DNA from: an uncultured Bacteroidales bacterium
Lineage (GTDB): Bacteria; Bacteroidota; Bacteroidia; Bacteroidales; Bacteroidaceae
Reading direction: 5' to 3'
DNA: 64,000 nucleotides
Assembly (NCBI GenBank): GCA_902800925.1
Contig: CADCGD010000001.1
Coordinates: forward strand, 62,001 to 126,000
Below, piece after piece: positions 15,915-25,517 of this stretch. The position numbers and the translations under genes were made by a program. Each line of letters starts with the position of its first letter. Within the stretch, counting starts at the first letter, position 1. The notes under the pieces are model-generated. The model was not told where the DNA came from and ran no database searches. It was given only the letters and a program-made list of their open reading frames with translations.

Positions 15915-18056
15915 ATGGAGAAGATTTCAATATTAGTTCCTTGCTGCAATGTAGAGAAGTACGTGCGCCAGTGCCTGGATAGCATCAAGGCACAAACATA
16001 CACGAACCTGGAAATCATCTGTATTGATGATGGCAGTAAGGATAGTACTGGTGTCATCATTGATGAATATGTAGCAGCAGACAGTCGCTTCAAAGTCATT
16101 CACAAACCCAATTCCGGCTATGGTGACTCTATGAACAAGGGCTTGGAGATGTGTACCGGAGACTATATCGGTATCATCGAGTCTGACGACTGGATAGAGC
16201 CGGATATGTTTGAAACGCTGCTGGCAACAGCCAAAAGTCAGAATCTGGACTTGGTGCGTTGTTGCTGGTACGAGGGCCCTACTGGTACGGAAACTATTAA
16301 AATACAGAACATGCTGGCTCATAATGTTGTCATGAAGCCACTAGAACACCCGGAAGCCTTCCAACAACAACCTTCCATTTGGGCCGCATTATACCGTAGA
16401 GACTTATTAGAAGAAGGCAGAAAGGTGAGATTCCTTCCAACGCCGGGAGCCAGTTATCAAGACGCCTCTTTTGCTTTTAAGACATACACCAAGTCACAGC
16501 GTTTTATGCTGATTGACAATCCTTTGCACCACTACCGAATCAACCCAAACTCCTCGGTGTCAGCATCTACAAGTAAGGTGTGCAGCGTTGTTGACGAATG
16601 GGAAGAAATGCTGCGGTGGGTCCTTGAAGACCAGAAGCTGCGAGAGTTTTTTGCAAAGTCTGAGATACTGGCAAAGGTTTGTTGGGGTGGTTTATATTGG
16701 AACTACAACCGTTTGTCAAGGTCATCGCTCAAACTGGTCTTTTTGCGAAGAGCCAGCAGATTTTTCCAAAAAGCCTCAGATGCAGGTGTGCTACCCTTTA
16801 ACCACTATGCGCGTAAAAACGGGCGGTACATACTGGAGGTAATGAAATCACCATTAGACTATCATCGACAGCTGCGGTATGGACGATTGAAAACCCTTGA
16901 AAAATATAAGACCGCAAAGCCAGCAAACGGGTCTCATCAAGAGACGCTCATCTCAGTGGTTGTGGCCTGCTATAACACATCTGCGTATATTGAGTCTTGT
17001 CTTACCAGTATCCTCCAACAGGACTACCGGAATATAGAGATTATTTGTGTTGATGACTGTTCTATCGATGACACGCCTCTGTTGGTGCGCCATTTCATGC
17101 GAAAAGATAAGCGAATACGATTTATATGCACTGATCAGAATAGTGGCCTCTCCGCGTCTCGTAATCTTGGTATCAGCCAATGCCATGGAGAATATGTGAT
17201 GTTTGTCGACGGTGACGACTGTCTGTTATCTGGAGCCATCAGTAACTTGTATGCAGCCATGGGCGAAGAAGATGACATGGTGGTGGGAAGTGTTGCTGTT
17301 GAGTACGAAGAAGGAAAGGAGAACTACGGTACTGTGGTAGACGGAGACAAGGGCTATTTTACGATAAAGGTCGACCAACGTTTTAATGCACTCACCGATA
17401 TTAATGCCGCACAAAATCGTCATGTCTCTGCATGGTCAAAGTTATGGCGGATGTCTGTTTTGAAAGAATACCAGATAGCATTTCCCGTTGGCCTCTATTA
17501 TGAGGATGTCAGCTTCTATTGGAAGTACTTGTTGATGGCGCCTCGCGTACATTGTATAAAACAGCCTGTCTATCTCTATCATCGCCATATGACAGGGTCT
17601 ATCATGGGTGAGACCTTTAGAAAGAAACCTGGAATGGGTATACACAATATCTACATCCTAGAAGATCTCTATAAGTTTGCCGAATCCCATGGTAAAGAAG
17701 GATTCCTGCGCAAGGAATTGTCGGGACTATACGAGAAATATTTCTGGCAAGCCTATAACTCATCACCCAAAGAGGATTACGAACAGGTGCTTGAACGGAT
17801 GTATCAGGTATTGACCCATCATCAGGTAGATGTTTCAGGGCATCCCGTGCTGCAATATGTCTCAACCTATCATGACGTACCTAAAAGCGTTGTCTTTATG
17901 GATGCGTATCAGGGCAGCAAGACCTTGGGTGTAGAGACCTCACCTGTCACTGCAAGATTAAGTAGGAAACTAAAGAAGTATCGTCTCCTGACCAAGATAT
18001 TCATTTATTTGTCGGTGTTCCTCCTCATCTTATTGTTTGCGAGTCTATTCATGTAG
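15915..18056 (+). CDS. Tandem-domain GT2 glycosyltransferase with C-terminal membrane helix
   Basis: 713 residues with two family-2 GT-A domains. The first (about 1-230) shows ISILVPCCNVEKYVRQCLDS, IDDGSKDST and GIIESDDW; the second (about 335-560) shows SVVVACYNTSAYIESCLTS, VDDCSIDDT and FVDGDDC. A helix near the end (IFIYLSVFLLILLFASLFM) anchors it. Dual GT2 proteins often build a repeating disaccharide or add two sugars in order. It is the last gene of the glf transcript; the convergent GT2 gene ends 18 bases away. Confidence 0.92.
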   Translation: MEKISILVPCCNVEKYVRQCLDSIKAQTYTNLEIICIDDGSKDSTGVIIDEYVAADSRFKVIHKPNSGYGDSMNKGLEMCTGDYIGIIESDDWIEPDMFETLLATAKSQNLDLVRCCWYEGPTGTETIKIQNMLAHNVVMKPLEHPEAFQQQPSIWAALYRRDLLEEGRKVRFLPTPGASYQDASFAFKTYTKSQRFMLIDNPLHHYRINPNSSVSASTSKVCSVVDEWEEMLRWVLEDQKLREFFAKSEILAKVCWGGLYWNYNRLSRSSLKLVFLRRASRFFQKASDAGVLPFNHYARKNGRYILEVMKSPLDYHRQLRYGRLKTLEKYKTAKPANGSHQETLISVVVACYNTSAYIESCLTSILQQDYRNIEIICVDDCSIDDTPLLVRHFMRKDKRIRFICTDQNSGLSASRNLGISQCHGEYVMFVDGDDCLLSGAISNLYAAMGEEDDMVVGSVAVEYEEGKENYGTVVDGDKGYFTIKVDQRFNALTDINAAQNRHVSAWSKLWRMSVLKEYQIAFPVGLYYEDVSFYWKYLLMAPRVHCIKQPVYLYHRHMTGSIMGETFRKKPGMGIHNIYILEDLYKFAESHGKEGFLRKELSGLYEKYFWQAYNSSPKEDYEQVLERMYQVLTHHQVDVSGHPVLQYVSTYHDVPKSVVFMDAYQGSKTLGVETSPVTARLSRKLKKYRLLTKIFIYLSVFLLILLFASLFM

Positions 18057-18074
18057 AATGTAAACCTTAGCGCT

Positions 18075-19007
18075 CTAATAGACAAGGTGTAGATAGTAGA
18101 GGTACAGTCTTTCGCATATAGAGAAATACCGTTTTTCAATGTCTTTCAGCTCATGGATGACACTGGGTTCTTGGGTGCGCGTGTCGTGCAGACGACGAAG
18201 GATGGTACGGATGCTGCGACGAATACCTTTCTTGGCAAGTAGTCGAGGGCATGGACTGTCGGTTAGTGAGAGTACCATATGATACATTCTCACGTAGGCT
18301 CGCAGGTCGGTGATGTAGTGTGGGTTCCACTTGCTCTTTGTACCGAAATAAGCACTGTTGTCATGGTGGTAGTAACGATAGACAGGTGTGGAGGTATAAG
18401 CGATGGCAGTGGAAACATGGCATAGATACTCGACGATAAACAGTCGGTCTTCGTTGAAGTAGATATCTTCAGCAAAACGAATATGATGATCCCGTATCAG
18501 CTCGGCACGGAAGAGCTTGCACCACAGATAACCTTCGTAGGTACAGTTTGTTGCCTTGTAGAGCTCGCAGAGGGTCTCGTCGACAGAGAGTTGTCTATGC
18601 CACTCGTTGCTAGGTTCTGCAATGACCAGACCATGTTCATCACACTCGACATAACCACCGAAGACAAGGTCGCTTCCAGAAGAGTCGCATTCGTGTATCA
18701 GTGTCTCCAACGCGTTTGGCATCACTTCGTCGTCGGCATCACAGAAATAGAACCACTGACCGCCAGACAACTGTATCCCTTTGTTGCGTGCTGTGCTGAC
18801 ACCCTTGTTGCTACCGTGGATAGCCTTGAAACGAGCGTCTTTGGCTGCATAGCAATCACATATCCGACCGCTTCCGTCGGTAGAACCGTCTTCAACCAGG
18901 ATGCATTCCCAGTCACTATAGGACTGCGCGAGAATGCTGTCGAGACATCTTGCAAGATATGCCTCGGCATTGAAGATGGGTATGATGATAGATACAGTTG
19001 GCGCCAT
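18075..19007 (-). CDS. GT2-family glycosyltransferase
   Basis: 310 residues from ATG at 19007 (MAPTVSIIIPIFNAEAYL); the frame extends upstream to 19058, but the shorter start falls 13 bases after the previous gene's stop and begins exactly at the first beta strand. GT-A motifs: VEDGSTDGSGRICD, ARNKGIQLSGGQWFYFCDADDE (DxD metal site in the final part), then a divergent C-terminal half with NEDRLFIVEY. Donor and acceptor unknown. It is the last gene of a five-gene minus-strand run that starts at 22612. Confidence 0.9.
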   Translation of the reverse strand: MAPTVSIIIPIFNAEAYLARCLDSILAQSYSDWECILVEDGSTDGSGRICDCYAAKDARFKAIHGSNKGVSTARNKGIQLSGGQWFYFCDADDEVMPNALETLIHECDSSGSDLVFGGYVECDEHGLVIAEPSNEWHRQLSVDETLCELYKATNCTYEGYLWCKLFRAELIRDHHIRFAEDIYFNEDRLFIVEYLCHVSTAIAYTSTPVYRYYHHDNSAYFGTKSKWNPHYITDLRAYVRMYHMVLSLTDSPCPRLLAKKGIRRSIRTILRRLHDTRTQEPSVIHELKDIEKRYFSICERLYLYYLHLVY

Positions 19008-19020
19008 GCGGATTATTGTG

Positions 19021-20028
19021 CTATAGTGTCTGCCCAGTACAGCGGAAATATTTCTCAAGCACCATCAATGAGATAAGGTCCTCACGTTGCTTGTTGCGGA
19101 ACTGTACGATCCATTCATGAGCATGCTGGACGATGGCTTTCGCCTCATCAGGATGTGCCTCGTAGTAGTTGATGCGGTCTATCAGGTCGTGGTAGTCGGA
19201 AGCAATCTCAATATAGTGGTAGTTGGGAATCAGCTTACCCTCCATGTACCATGTCTCACAAGTCGGACGAGGCATCACAGCCACAGAGTTGCTTGACATG
19301 ACCCATTTGAGGTTTGAGGCGACATCGTTACCTTCTAACGACATGATATATCGGCTATACAGGTGGTCGTAGAGCTGCATGGAGCTGGTATCCGACAGGT
19401 CACACAGCGGATGGTCTTTCCACATATCAAAAAACTGATAACGACGTGGCTTGTTGGTTATTTCGCCACGAAACAGGATGCGGCACTCTTTGTCTTCCCA
19501 CTTGAAAGGATCCTTAATCCATGTAAAATGGCGTATCTTATCAAGATTGAGGAGCACCTCATTAGACAGAGTGCTGGGGTCTGATATCGGTCTGCTCTTT
19601 ACGATGGCAGGGCTGGGTAAATGATAGAATACGTCACCAGGGATTGTTAGGAACCTGAAATGTGAAGGGAAATAGCGCATGTATTCGTAAGTATCGAAGA
19701 AATAGGAGGTATTGCCCACCTTATTCTTGTATTGATAATCCTTGACCAGCACCGATTTACTTGGGCGCTCTATGCGTGGCAGGTGTTCGTTGATATCGCT
19801 CACCTTGGTCCCTTCTTCTAATCTGCAGTAATAGTCCACTCTTTCCTGAACATATTTCTTCTCTTCTTTAGGCAGAGACTTGAAAACATTCAACTTCTTT
19901 CTTAACAAGTACCGATACAATGCATTAGGCATAAGCAGCATGAGCAAGCCATGAAGCATGTAAGGGAAATGCTGGTTCTTGTGTGTTCCTCCCAAATAGA
20001 TGTAGTAGAGTCTTTTCAGCTGATGCAT
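19021..20028 (-). CDS. GT90-family (CAP10/LPS O-glycosyltransferase type) protein
   Basis: 335 residues from ATG at 20028 (MHQLKRLYYIYLGGT); an upstream ATG at 20067 would overlap the previous gene by 20 bases. Motifs of GT90 enzymes: ILFRGEITNKPRR, HLYSRYIMSLEGNDVASNLKW, SSNSVAVMPRPTCETWYMEG, LIPNYHYIEI. These enzymes transfer glucose or xylose in LPS and capsule synthesis. Assigned by motif; acceptor unknown. Confidence 0.85.
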   Translation of the reverse strand: MHQLKRLYYIYLGGTHKNQHFPYMLHGLLMLLMPNALYRYLLRKKLNVFKSLPKEEKKYVQERVDYYCRLEEGTKVSDINEHLPRIERPSKSVLVKDYQYKNKVGNTSYFFDTYEYMRYFPSHFRFLTIPGDVFYHLPSPAIVKSRPISDPSTLSNEVLLNLDKIRHFTWIKDPFKWEDKECRILFRGEITNKPRRYQFFDMWKDHPLCDLSDTSSMQLYDHLYSRYIMSLEGNDVASNLKWVMSSNSVAVMPRPTCETWYMEGKLIPNYHYIEIASDYHDLIDRINYYEAHPDEAKAIVQHAHEWIVQFRNKQREDLISLMVLEKYFRCTGQTL

Positions 20029-20047
20029 GGTTGTAGTTTTTATCTTA

Positions 20048-20899
20048 TTAGGTATTGCTGTCTTCAAGAAATAATACGGGTAATACCTTTATCTTCTTTC
20101 CATTGTGAATACAGTATTGAATGTAAGCGTTGGTCAATAGCTCACCAAGATATCCAGGAACTCTTGCATAGATTCTCTCTGAAAGAGAATTCAGAATGCC
20201 TCGACTGAGAACTTCTTCTTCGTGCTTCCCGAGTACAGTGAAAATAAAGTTGCAGTAATCATTGAACAGCTCGTTCTTCATGACCGACATATTGCAGTTA
20301 TATAGTCTCTGTCCGTCTAGCGACTTCTTATAGGAAGGATAGATATCTGGGAATGAGGTCTGTACGATCTCATCCAATAAATCAATGAGCTGCTTGTTAG
20401 CATGCTGATAGATGAATTGGCGCAGACTGATATAGAAACGGCCTGGGTGAGGAATCAGCATATCAGTACCGTCGCTTAGGAGTTCCTCTAGATGAGAAGA
20501 GAAATCCTTGGCATACTGCTGGAAGATGTCAATATCATTGCAGCTATATTGTTTCTTGACTCCCATGCTTCTGTATGGACTCCACAATGATGCCAGCTGT
20601 CTCTCTTTATATTTGAGCCTCAGCAAGAATTTAAAGAAAGAAAAAGAATGCCTCTCGGTAAAGATTCTACGATAATGCATGAGACCCTTATAGTCTGCAG
20701 AAGTATTCTTCCATAGCCAGTACAGACCTGTCAACTCACAATATAGCGGGTTTTTGCTGCTGATGTTGTCACCTTCATCATCTCCTTGGATATGCAAGTC
20801 CTGATTAGACAGCGCCTTGCCCACATGTATGGGCAGGAAGTGCTTCTCTTGGAGAAGAAAAGAGGGCTTATGATATGCTATGGCAATCTTTATATCCAT
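20048..20899 (-). CDS. DUF4422-type capsular polysaccharide glycosyltransferase
   Basis: 283 residues. The N-terminus IKIAIAYHKPSF, then NPLYCELTGLYWLWKN and GLMHYRRIF are the usual blocks of the DUF4422 family found in capsule and exopolysaccharide clusters, thought to be glycosyltransferases. The stop lies 19 bases before the next gene, and its start overlaps the preceding gene's end by 10 bases, so it is clearly part of the operon. Precise activity unknown. Confidence 0.85.
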   Translation of the reverse strand: MDIKIAIAYHKPSFLLQEKHFLPIHVGKALSNQDLHIQGDDEGDNISSKNPLYCELTGLYWLWKNTSADYKGLMHYRRIFTERHSFSFFKFLLRLKYKERQLASLWSPYRSMGVKKQYSCNDIDIFQQYAKDFSSHLEELLSDGTDMLIPHPGRFYISLRQFIYQHANKQLIDLLDEIVQTSFPDIYPSYKKSLDGQRLYNCNMSVMKNELFNDYCNFIFTVLGKHEEEVLSRGILNSLSERIYARVPGYLGELLTNAYIQYCIHNGKKIKVLPVLFLEDSNT

Positions 20900-21786
20900 G
20901 ATTTCTGGTTTTCAATAGTATGTATGATTCCAAATCCCTTAGTTAACAGGTAGAAAGAAGCTTTAACCCTTGACAGTAAGCGTTTCTTTTTCAGTAGAGG
21001 TAAGTCGATAGGCTTCTCTTTCTGCGCCCAGTCTTCGCCCTGTCGGGTGATAATTTTGCGCATGGAAGAGTTTGTAATGCCCCATTTCAACAGGAATTGC
21101 AATCTTCCATCATTCTTCTTGACTCGTTGGGTCGTCTTTGTCTCAAAGTGGTATACTCTGCTCTTTCCTATTCCTTTCAGATGGGTAATACCAATCAGCA
21201 ACAGCTTGGCTGTGAAGTCCGGATCGCTGTACATTCCTGGCGACAACTCAATGCTGTAGCCACCCACCATGTCCCAGATGTCGCGATGCACCATATTGGG
21301 TGGTCGTGTGGCTCCTTGCCAATCGGGATAAGGTATGTCCATATAGTGTTTCAGCAATTCTTCTTTCTGGAAGCTTTCTATCGTGTCGCCATAGTTCACA
21401 CATAGCCCTACATCAGTTTTGTCGTGAGGTTGTATCATGGTAGACGACAAGAAAAACCGGTTATGTCCCAGACGCTTGATCTCGTCCATCAGAGCGGTGT
21501 CCCATCCTGGCAGCACATACATATCGTCATTTACAAAATACATGTAGTCTGTGATAACTTTTGTACGCATCATATTCATCGCCAGACAGACCCCAACATT
21601 CTGTGGCGTATAGGTATAGTCAAGCCCCTCTGCCTTTACCCATTCCAACGTACCATCAGAGCCATCGTTGATATGTACGATGATCTGGTGTTGAAAGCTT
21701 GAATTTTCGCGTATGCTCTCTACACATAGTTTCAAGAAAGGTAAGTTGTTCCATGTTGGAATCAGTATGGAAAACCCTGTAAACAT
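20890..21786 (-). CDS. GT2-family glycosyltransferase
   Basis: 298 residues from ATG at 21786 (MFTGFSILIPTWNNLPFL), preferred over the open frame to 21828, which runs into the upstream gene. Motifs: HINDGSDGTLEW, MYFVNDDMYVLPGWD (DxD region), then a C-terminal half with SPGMYSDPDFTAKLLL. The NDDMYVLPGW block is typical of GT2 proteins of the rhamnosyl/galactosyl type, but the sugar cannot be assigned. Confidence 0.9.
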   Translation of the reverse strand: MFTGFSILIPTWNNLPFLKLCVESIRENSSFQHQIIVHINDGSDGTLEWVKAEGLDYTYTPQNVGVCLAMNMMRTKVITDYMYFVNDDMYVLPGWDTALMDEIKRLGHNRFFLSSTMIQPHDKTDVGLCVNYGDTIESFQKEELLKHYMDIPYPDWQGATRPPNMVHRDIWDMVGGYSIELSPGMYSDPDFTAKLLLIGITHLKGIGKSRVYHFETKTTQRVKKNDGRLQFLLKWGITNSSMRKIITRQGEDWAQKEKPIDLPLLKKKRLLSRVKASFYLLTKGFGIIHTIENQKSWI

Positions 21787-21796
21787 AGCCTTTAGT

Positions 21797-22612
21797 TTAA
21801 GTCTGTAATGTTTTGTAACTCTTGTCAAAATCCAGATAGTGGAAGTTGTGCTGTCTCTGGCGGTTCTCGGATGGAATCACCATATAATCACCATATTTGT
21901 TACTCAGATAGGTATGAGCGTCAGCTACTCCGTAGAGTTGATGACCCTCAAATTCCACCAATGTAGGCTCACCGATGACGGACTTCAGCATGATACCTTT
22001 TACTCCATCGTCGTGATCAACAATCAAATCAGAGTTGTCATAGTCGTACTTCTTCTGAAGTTCCTTCATCTTTCTCTGTATCTGTTGCATACTATACATC
22101 TTACGACACAGCAGGGGTAGCCATGATGACACGCCATGACCATGACGATATGGGTCACGATGTACAAAATATTGTGCCTTCTTATACCACTGATACTTCA
22201 TAAAATGAAGGCGTTGCATCAGCTTGTTGCCTGTGATGCCATCCAAAGGGAAAATGTCCAGGTAAACGCCTCCCACATAACGCAGGTGTTCTCGTTCTAT
22301 CAATGTGGTATGGGCATCCTGTAGCTTTGCAAATGGCAAGGGGTAATTCTCTGGATCCGTTTCATAGCTCACCACCTCGTATTGCTCTGGCAGCCAGTCT
22401 TTTGCATGCGCCATCAACAACTCATAGTCCTTGCGTGGCATCGCGATGTCAATGTCATCATCCCAGGGGATAAATCCTTTATGTCTGATGGCTCCCAACA
22501 TGGTGCCTGCCCACAGGTAATATCGTAAGCCATGCTCCTCACAAACTTGGTGTATGGCAAGCAAGTTTCCCAGTATTTTTTGTTGGAGTTGGCGTATATC
22601 GTAGTTTGTCAT
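21797..22612 (-). CDS. LicD-family phosphotransferase
   Basis: 271 residues, whole LicD domain: YYLWAGTMLGAIRHKGFIPW, then DDDIDIAMPRKDYE, GGVYLDIFPLDG, and the C-terminal SNKYGDYMVIP block seen in LicD proteins that modify teichoic acid or glycans with phosphocholine or phosphoethanolamine. It leads the minus-strand operon 22612 to 18075 and has a clear promoter at 22644. It is unlike the other LicD at 11826, which has a membrane tail. Confidence 0.93.
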   Translation of the reverse strand: MTNYDIRQLQQKILGNLLAIHQVCEEHGLRYYLWAGTMLGAIRHKGFIPWDDDIDIAMPRKDYELLMAHAKDWLPEQYEVVSYETDPENYPLPFAKLQDAHTTLIEREHLRYVGGVYLDIFPLDGITGNKLMQRLHFMKYQWYKKAQYFVHRDPYRHGHGVSSWLPLLCRKMYSMQQIQRKMKELQKKYDYDNSDLIVDHDDGVKGIMLKSVIGEPTLVEFEGHQLYGVADAHTYLSNKYGDYMVIPSENRQRQHNFHYLDFDKSYKTLQT

Positions 22613-22643
22613 TTCTGTTGCAAATTCTTTTGATTGTGCGATG

Positions 22644-22674
22644 CAAATTTACGCAGAAATTGTCAATTATGCAA
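22644..22674 (-). promoter_or_regulatory. Promoter (TTG-N20-TAAATTTG) of the licD-glycosyltransferase operon
   Basis: On the minus strand a TTG (22674-22672) is followed after 20 bases by TAAATTTG (22651-22644), both parts of the Bacteroidota promoter. The start codon is 31 bases downstream. Confidence 0.72.
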
Positions 22675-22748
22675 GTATTTCACAATAAAAGTAGGAAAAT
22701 TCCGTTTACAATATAAATATATATGTATCATAACAGGAAAAACTGACA

Positions 22749-23702
22749 ATGAGCTATAACAAGGAAAGATACCATACACTCAAACAGACAGCCTACTACA
22801 TACTCTTTGGCGTGTGGTATGTAGCATCGTTGCTGCCCATGTGGTTCTGGCATGCGGTGTCCTCTTTTGTGTCTGTCATCTTATTCTATGTGGTGCGCTA
22901 CCGTCGGGAGGTGGTACACGAGAATATTAAATCGTCATTTCCCCACTTGTCACCTCGCAAGCGCTGGATGATAGAGCGCCGTTTCTACACCCATTTTAGT
23001 GACCTTCTGTTTGAGAGTGTAAAGTATTTCTCTATCTCCAAATGGAATCTGAAACGTCGCATGAAGTTCAAAGGGGTGGAGCTGTTGGAAGAATCATTCC
23101 GCAAAGGTCGTTCCTGCGGTGTATTTCTCGGACATTACGGCAACTGGGAATGGATTAGTAGCATGCCACTCTGGATTGACCCGAAGTTGTGTACGTGCGC
23201 ACAACTCTACCATTCTCTGGAGAACTATGTCACCGACCAGTTGGTTCTTTATACCCGTCGTCGCTGGGGTGGTGTGAATATTACGATGGATAAGTCTATC
23301 AAGTATCTGGTACAATATCGTAATGAAGGAAAGCCAGTTCTTGTAGGTTTTATTGCAGACCAGGCTCCTTTCTGGGATAATATCTATTTCTGGTCAGACT
23401 TCCTGCATCATGAGACACCGTGGTTTACAGGTGCAGAACGTATTATGCAGAAGTTGGATATGGATGTCTATTATCTGGATGTGCGAAGAGTAAAACGAGG
23501 CTATTATGTAGCTGAATACAAGCGTATCACGACAGAGCCGAAGAATCAGGAACAGTTCTGGATTACTGACCAATATGCCAAGATGTTAGAGCATACAATT
23601 ATGCGTGCACCTTCCTACTGGCTGTGGAGTCATCGCCGCTGGAAGCGTACCAAGGAGGAATGGTTGAAAATAACCCATGGAGGAATAAAACCGAAGAGCT
23701 GA
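22749..23702 (+). CDS. Lipid A biosynthesis acyltransferase (LpxL/HtrB family)
   Basis: 317 residues with an N-terminal membrane helix (YYILFGVWYVASLLPMWFWH). The acyltransferase motif H-x4-E is in FLGHYGNWEW; other blocks are YHSLENYVTDQL, ADQAPFWDNIYF and APSYWLWSHRRWKR, all usual in LpxL/LpxM-type lauroyl or myristoyl transferases that add secondary acyl chains to lipid A. The next gene starts within its stop codon (TGATG), so the acyltransferase and the LTA-synthase-like enzyme are translationally coupled. No clear promoter was recognised upstream. Confidence 0.93.
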   Translation: MSYNKERYHTLKQTAYYILFGVWYVASLLPMWFWHAVSSFVSVILFYVVRYRREVVHENIKSSFPHLSPRKRWMIERRFYTHFSDLLFESVKYFSISKWNLKRRMKFKGVELLEESFRKGRSCGVFLGHYGNWEWISSMPLWIDPKLCTCAQLYHSLENYVTDQLVLYTRRRWGGVNITMDKSIKYLVQYRNEGKPVLVGFIADQAPFWDNIYFWSDFLHHETPWFTGAERIMQKLDMDVYYLDVRRVKRGYYVAEYKRITTEPKNQEQFWITDQYAKMLEHTIMRAPSYWLWSHRRWKRTKEEWLKITHGGIKPKS

Positions 23703-25513
23703 TGAGTCGTATACGTACCTTTATACTTGTTTTCTTGTTTTGGACTCTTGTTGGGATGATTAGCAAGGGAGCATTTCTCTTGGTATATCATTCTCTGTTT
23801 ACAGATGTTTCTCTTTCAGACCATTTGCTGGTTTTCCTGTATGGCCTTCGACTTGACATAGCTATTGCAGGATATCTGACGGCCATTCCAGGGCTGTTAT
23901 TGATAGTTACGCTATGGACTACAAAGCGGTTTGTACAGTGGATATGGAATGGCTATTTCATCTTTGCGGCTTTTCTTTCTTCGCTTGCATATATTGCTAA
24001 TTTAGGGCTTTACGGCTATTGGGGCTTCCCATTGGATGATACTCCACTTTTGTATGTGAAAACATCACCTGCAGATGCGATGGCAAGTTTGGTGTGGTGG
24101 CAATTGACCATCGTACCGTTGCTCATCCTTCTATTTGCTTTTATGATTTATAAAGGTGGTGCCTATTTGTTTCCTAAAGAAAAGTCTGGTGTACGAGGGA
24201 AAAAGTTCATAGAATCAGTATTGCTCGTTCTGCTTACCGCTTTTCTGCTGCTGCCCATCCGTGGCGGTGTCGGGACTGGAACAAACCATGTAGGCAGTGT
24301 ATATTTTTCGACCAATAATCGGTTGAATCATGCTGCTGTCAATCCTATCTTCAGTTTCGTTGAAGCCGTCGTTCATCAGGAAGAGATTGGCACCAAATAT
24401 CGTTTTATGGCTGCTGATGAGGCTGATGCTTTGTTTAAAGAACTGACGTATACCACCTTACGTCAAGATACAACACAGACTCTCCACCAGCCTAACGTGA
24501 TATTGATTGTTCTGGAAAGTTTCTCAGACAGCATCATGCGTGTGAAGGGCGTTACGCCTAATCTGCTAAGATTAAAGGAAGAAGGTCTCTATTTCACAAA
24601 CTTCTATGCTAATAGTTTCCGTACCGATCGAGCATTGGTGTCCATACATAGTGGATTGCCTGGCCAGCCCAGTATGAGTGTGATTGATATGCCCCATAAG
24701 AGTACTTCGTTGCCATCTATAGCCCAGCATCTTGCGAAAAACGGCTATCAGACGACGTTCTATTATGGAGGGGATATTAATTACTGTAATATGCGCTCAT
24801 ATTTTATGGGTACAGGTTTTCAGCAAATAGTCTGTGATGCAGATTTCCCAATCAAGCTACATACAAGTAAGTGGGGTGTAGCAGATGGCCCTGTTTACGA
24901 ACGCATGCTTGCTGACATCAAGGCGGACACCTCCGGCAAGCCTTTCTTTCGTAGTATCATGACAGAGAGTAGCCATGAGCCCTTTGATGTCCCGAATTAT
25001 CAGAAGATAAAGGACAATGCGGTGCTGAATGCTTTTTCGTATGCAGATGACTGCTTAGGTCGTTTTGTCAACGAATTGAGAAAATTGCCATGTTGGAAAA
25101 ATACACTGATTGCTATTGTCCCTGATCATCTGGGCGCTTATCCGGATAATGCCTATCACTATCTGTTGTGGCGTTATAAGACTCCGTTTATCTTGCTGGG
25201 TGATGCTATTCCTGAAGGTGTTCAATGCAATACTGTAGGCTCGCAGATAGATATCCCCGCTACATTGTTTGGTTTATTGGGTATTGACCATAGCGAGTTC
25301 ACGTATTCTAAGGATTTATTTGATACGAAGGCACCTCATTTTGCATTCTTTACCTTCCCCGATGCAATGGGTATGGTGACAGATAGTAGTAGTGTCATCT
25401 ATGATAATACGTCTAATAAGGTAAGTCTGACGAGTGGCCCTGATACAGACAGACTCGTAAAGAAAGCACAAGCCTATCTGCAGAAATTATATGATGATTT
25501 AGACAAGCGATAG
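23702..25513 (+). CDS. LTA synthase/phosphoglycerol-transferase family membrane protein
   Basis: 603 residues from ATG at 23702, which overlaps the acyltransferase stop by one base; longer frames lie inside that gene. Five N-terminal helices (to about 215) then a sulfatase-fold domain: VILIVLESFSDSIM, SFRTDRALVSIHSGLPGQPS (Thr nucleophile region), FYYGGDINYCNMRSYF, MTESSHEPFDVP, IVPDHLGAYP. It is a paralogue of the 6011 protein. Coupled to an LpxL-type enzyme, it may add a head group to lipid A or a lipid-linked glycan; that is an inference from context. Confidence 0.9.
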   Translation: MSRIRTFILVFLFWTLVGMISKGAFLLVYHSLFTDVSLSDHLLVFLYGLRLDIAIAGYLTAIPGLLLIVTLWTTKRFVQWIWNGYFIFAAFLSSLAYIANLGLYGYWGFPLDDTPLLYVKTSPADAMASLVWWQLTIVPLLILLFAFMIYKGGAYLFPKEKSGVRGKKFIESVLLVLLTAFLLLPIRGGVGTGTNHVGSVYFSTNNRLNHAAVNPIFSFVEAVVHQEEIGTKYRFMAADEADALFKELTYTTLRQDTTQTLHQPNVILIVLESFSDSIMRVKGVTPNLLRLKEEGLYFTNFYANSFRTDRALVSIHSGLPGQPSMSVIDMPHKSTSLPSIAQHLAKNGYQTTFYYGGDINYCNMRSYFMGTGFQQIVCDADFPIKLHTSKWGVADGPVYERMLADIKADTSGKPFFRSIMTESSHEPFDVPNYQKIKDNAVLNAFSYADDCLGRFVNELRKLPCWKNTLIAIVPDHLGAYPDNAYHYLLWRYKTPFILLGDAIPEGVQCNTVGSQIDIPATLFGLLGIDHSEFTYSKDLFDTKAPHFAFFTFPDAMGMVTDSSSVIYDNTSNKVSLTSGPDTDRLVKKAQAYLQKLYDDLDKR

Positions 25514-25517
25514 AAAG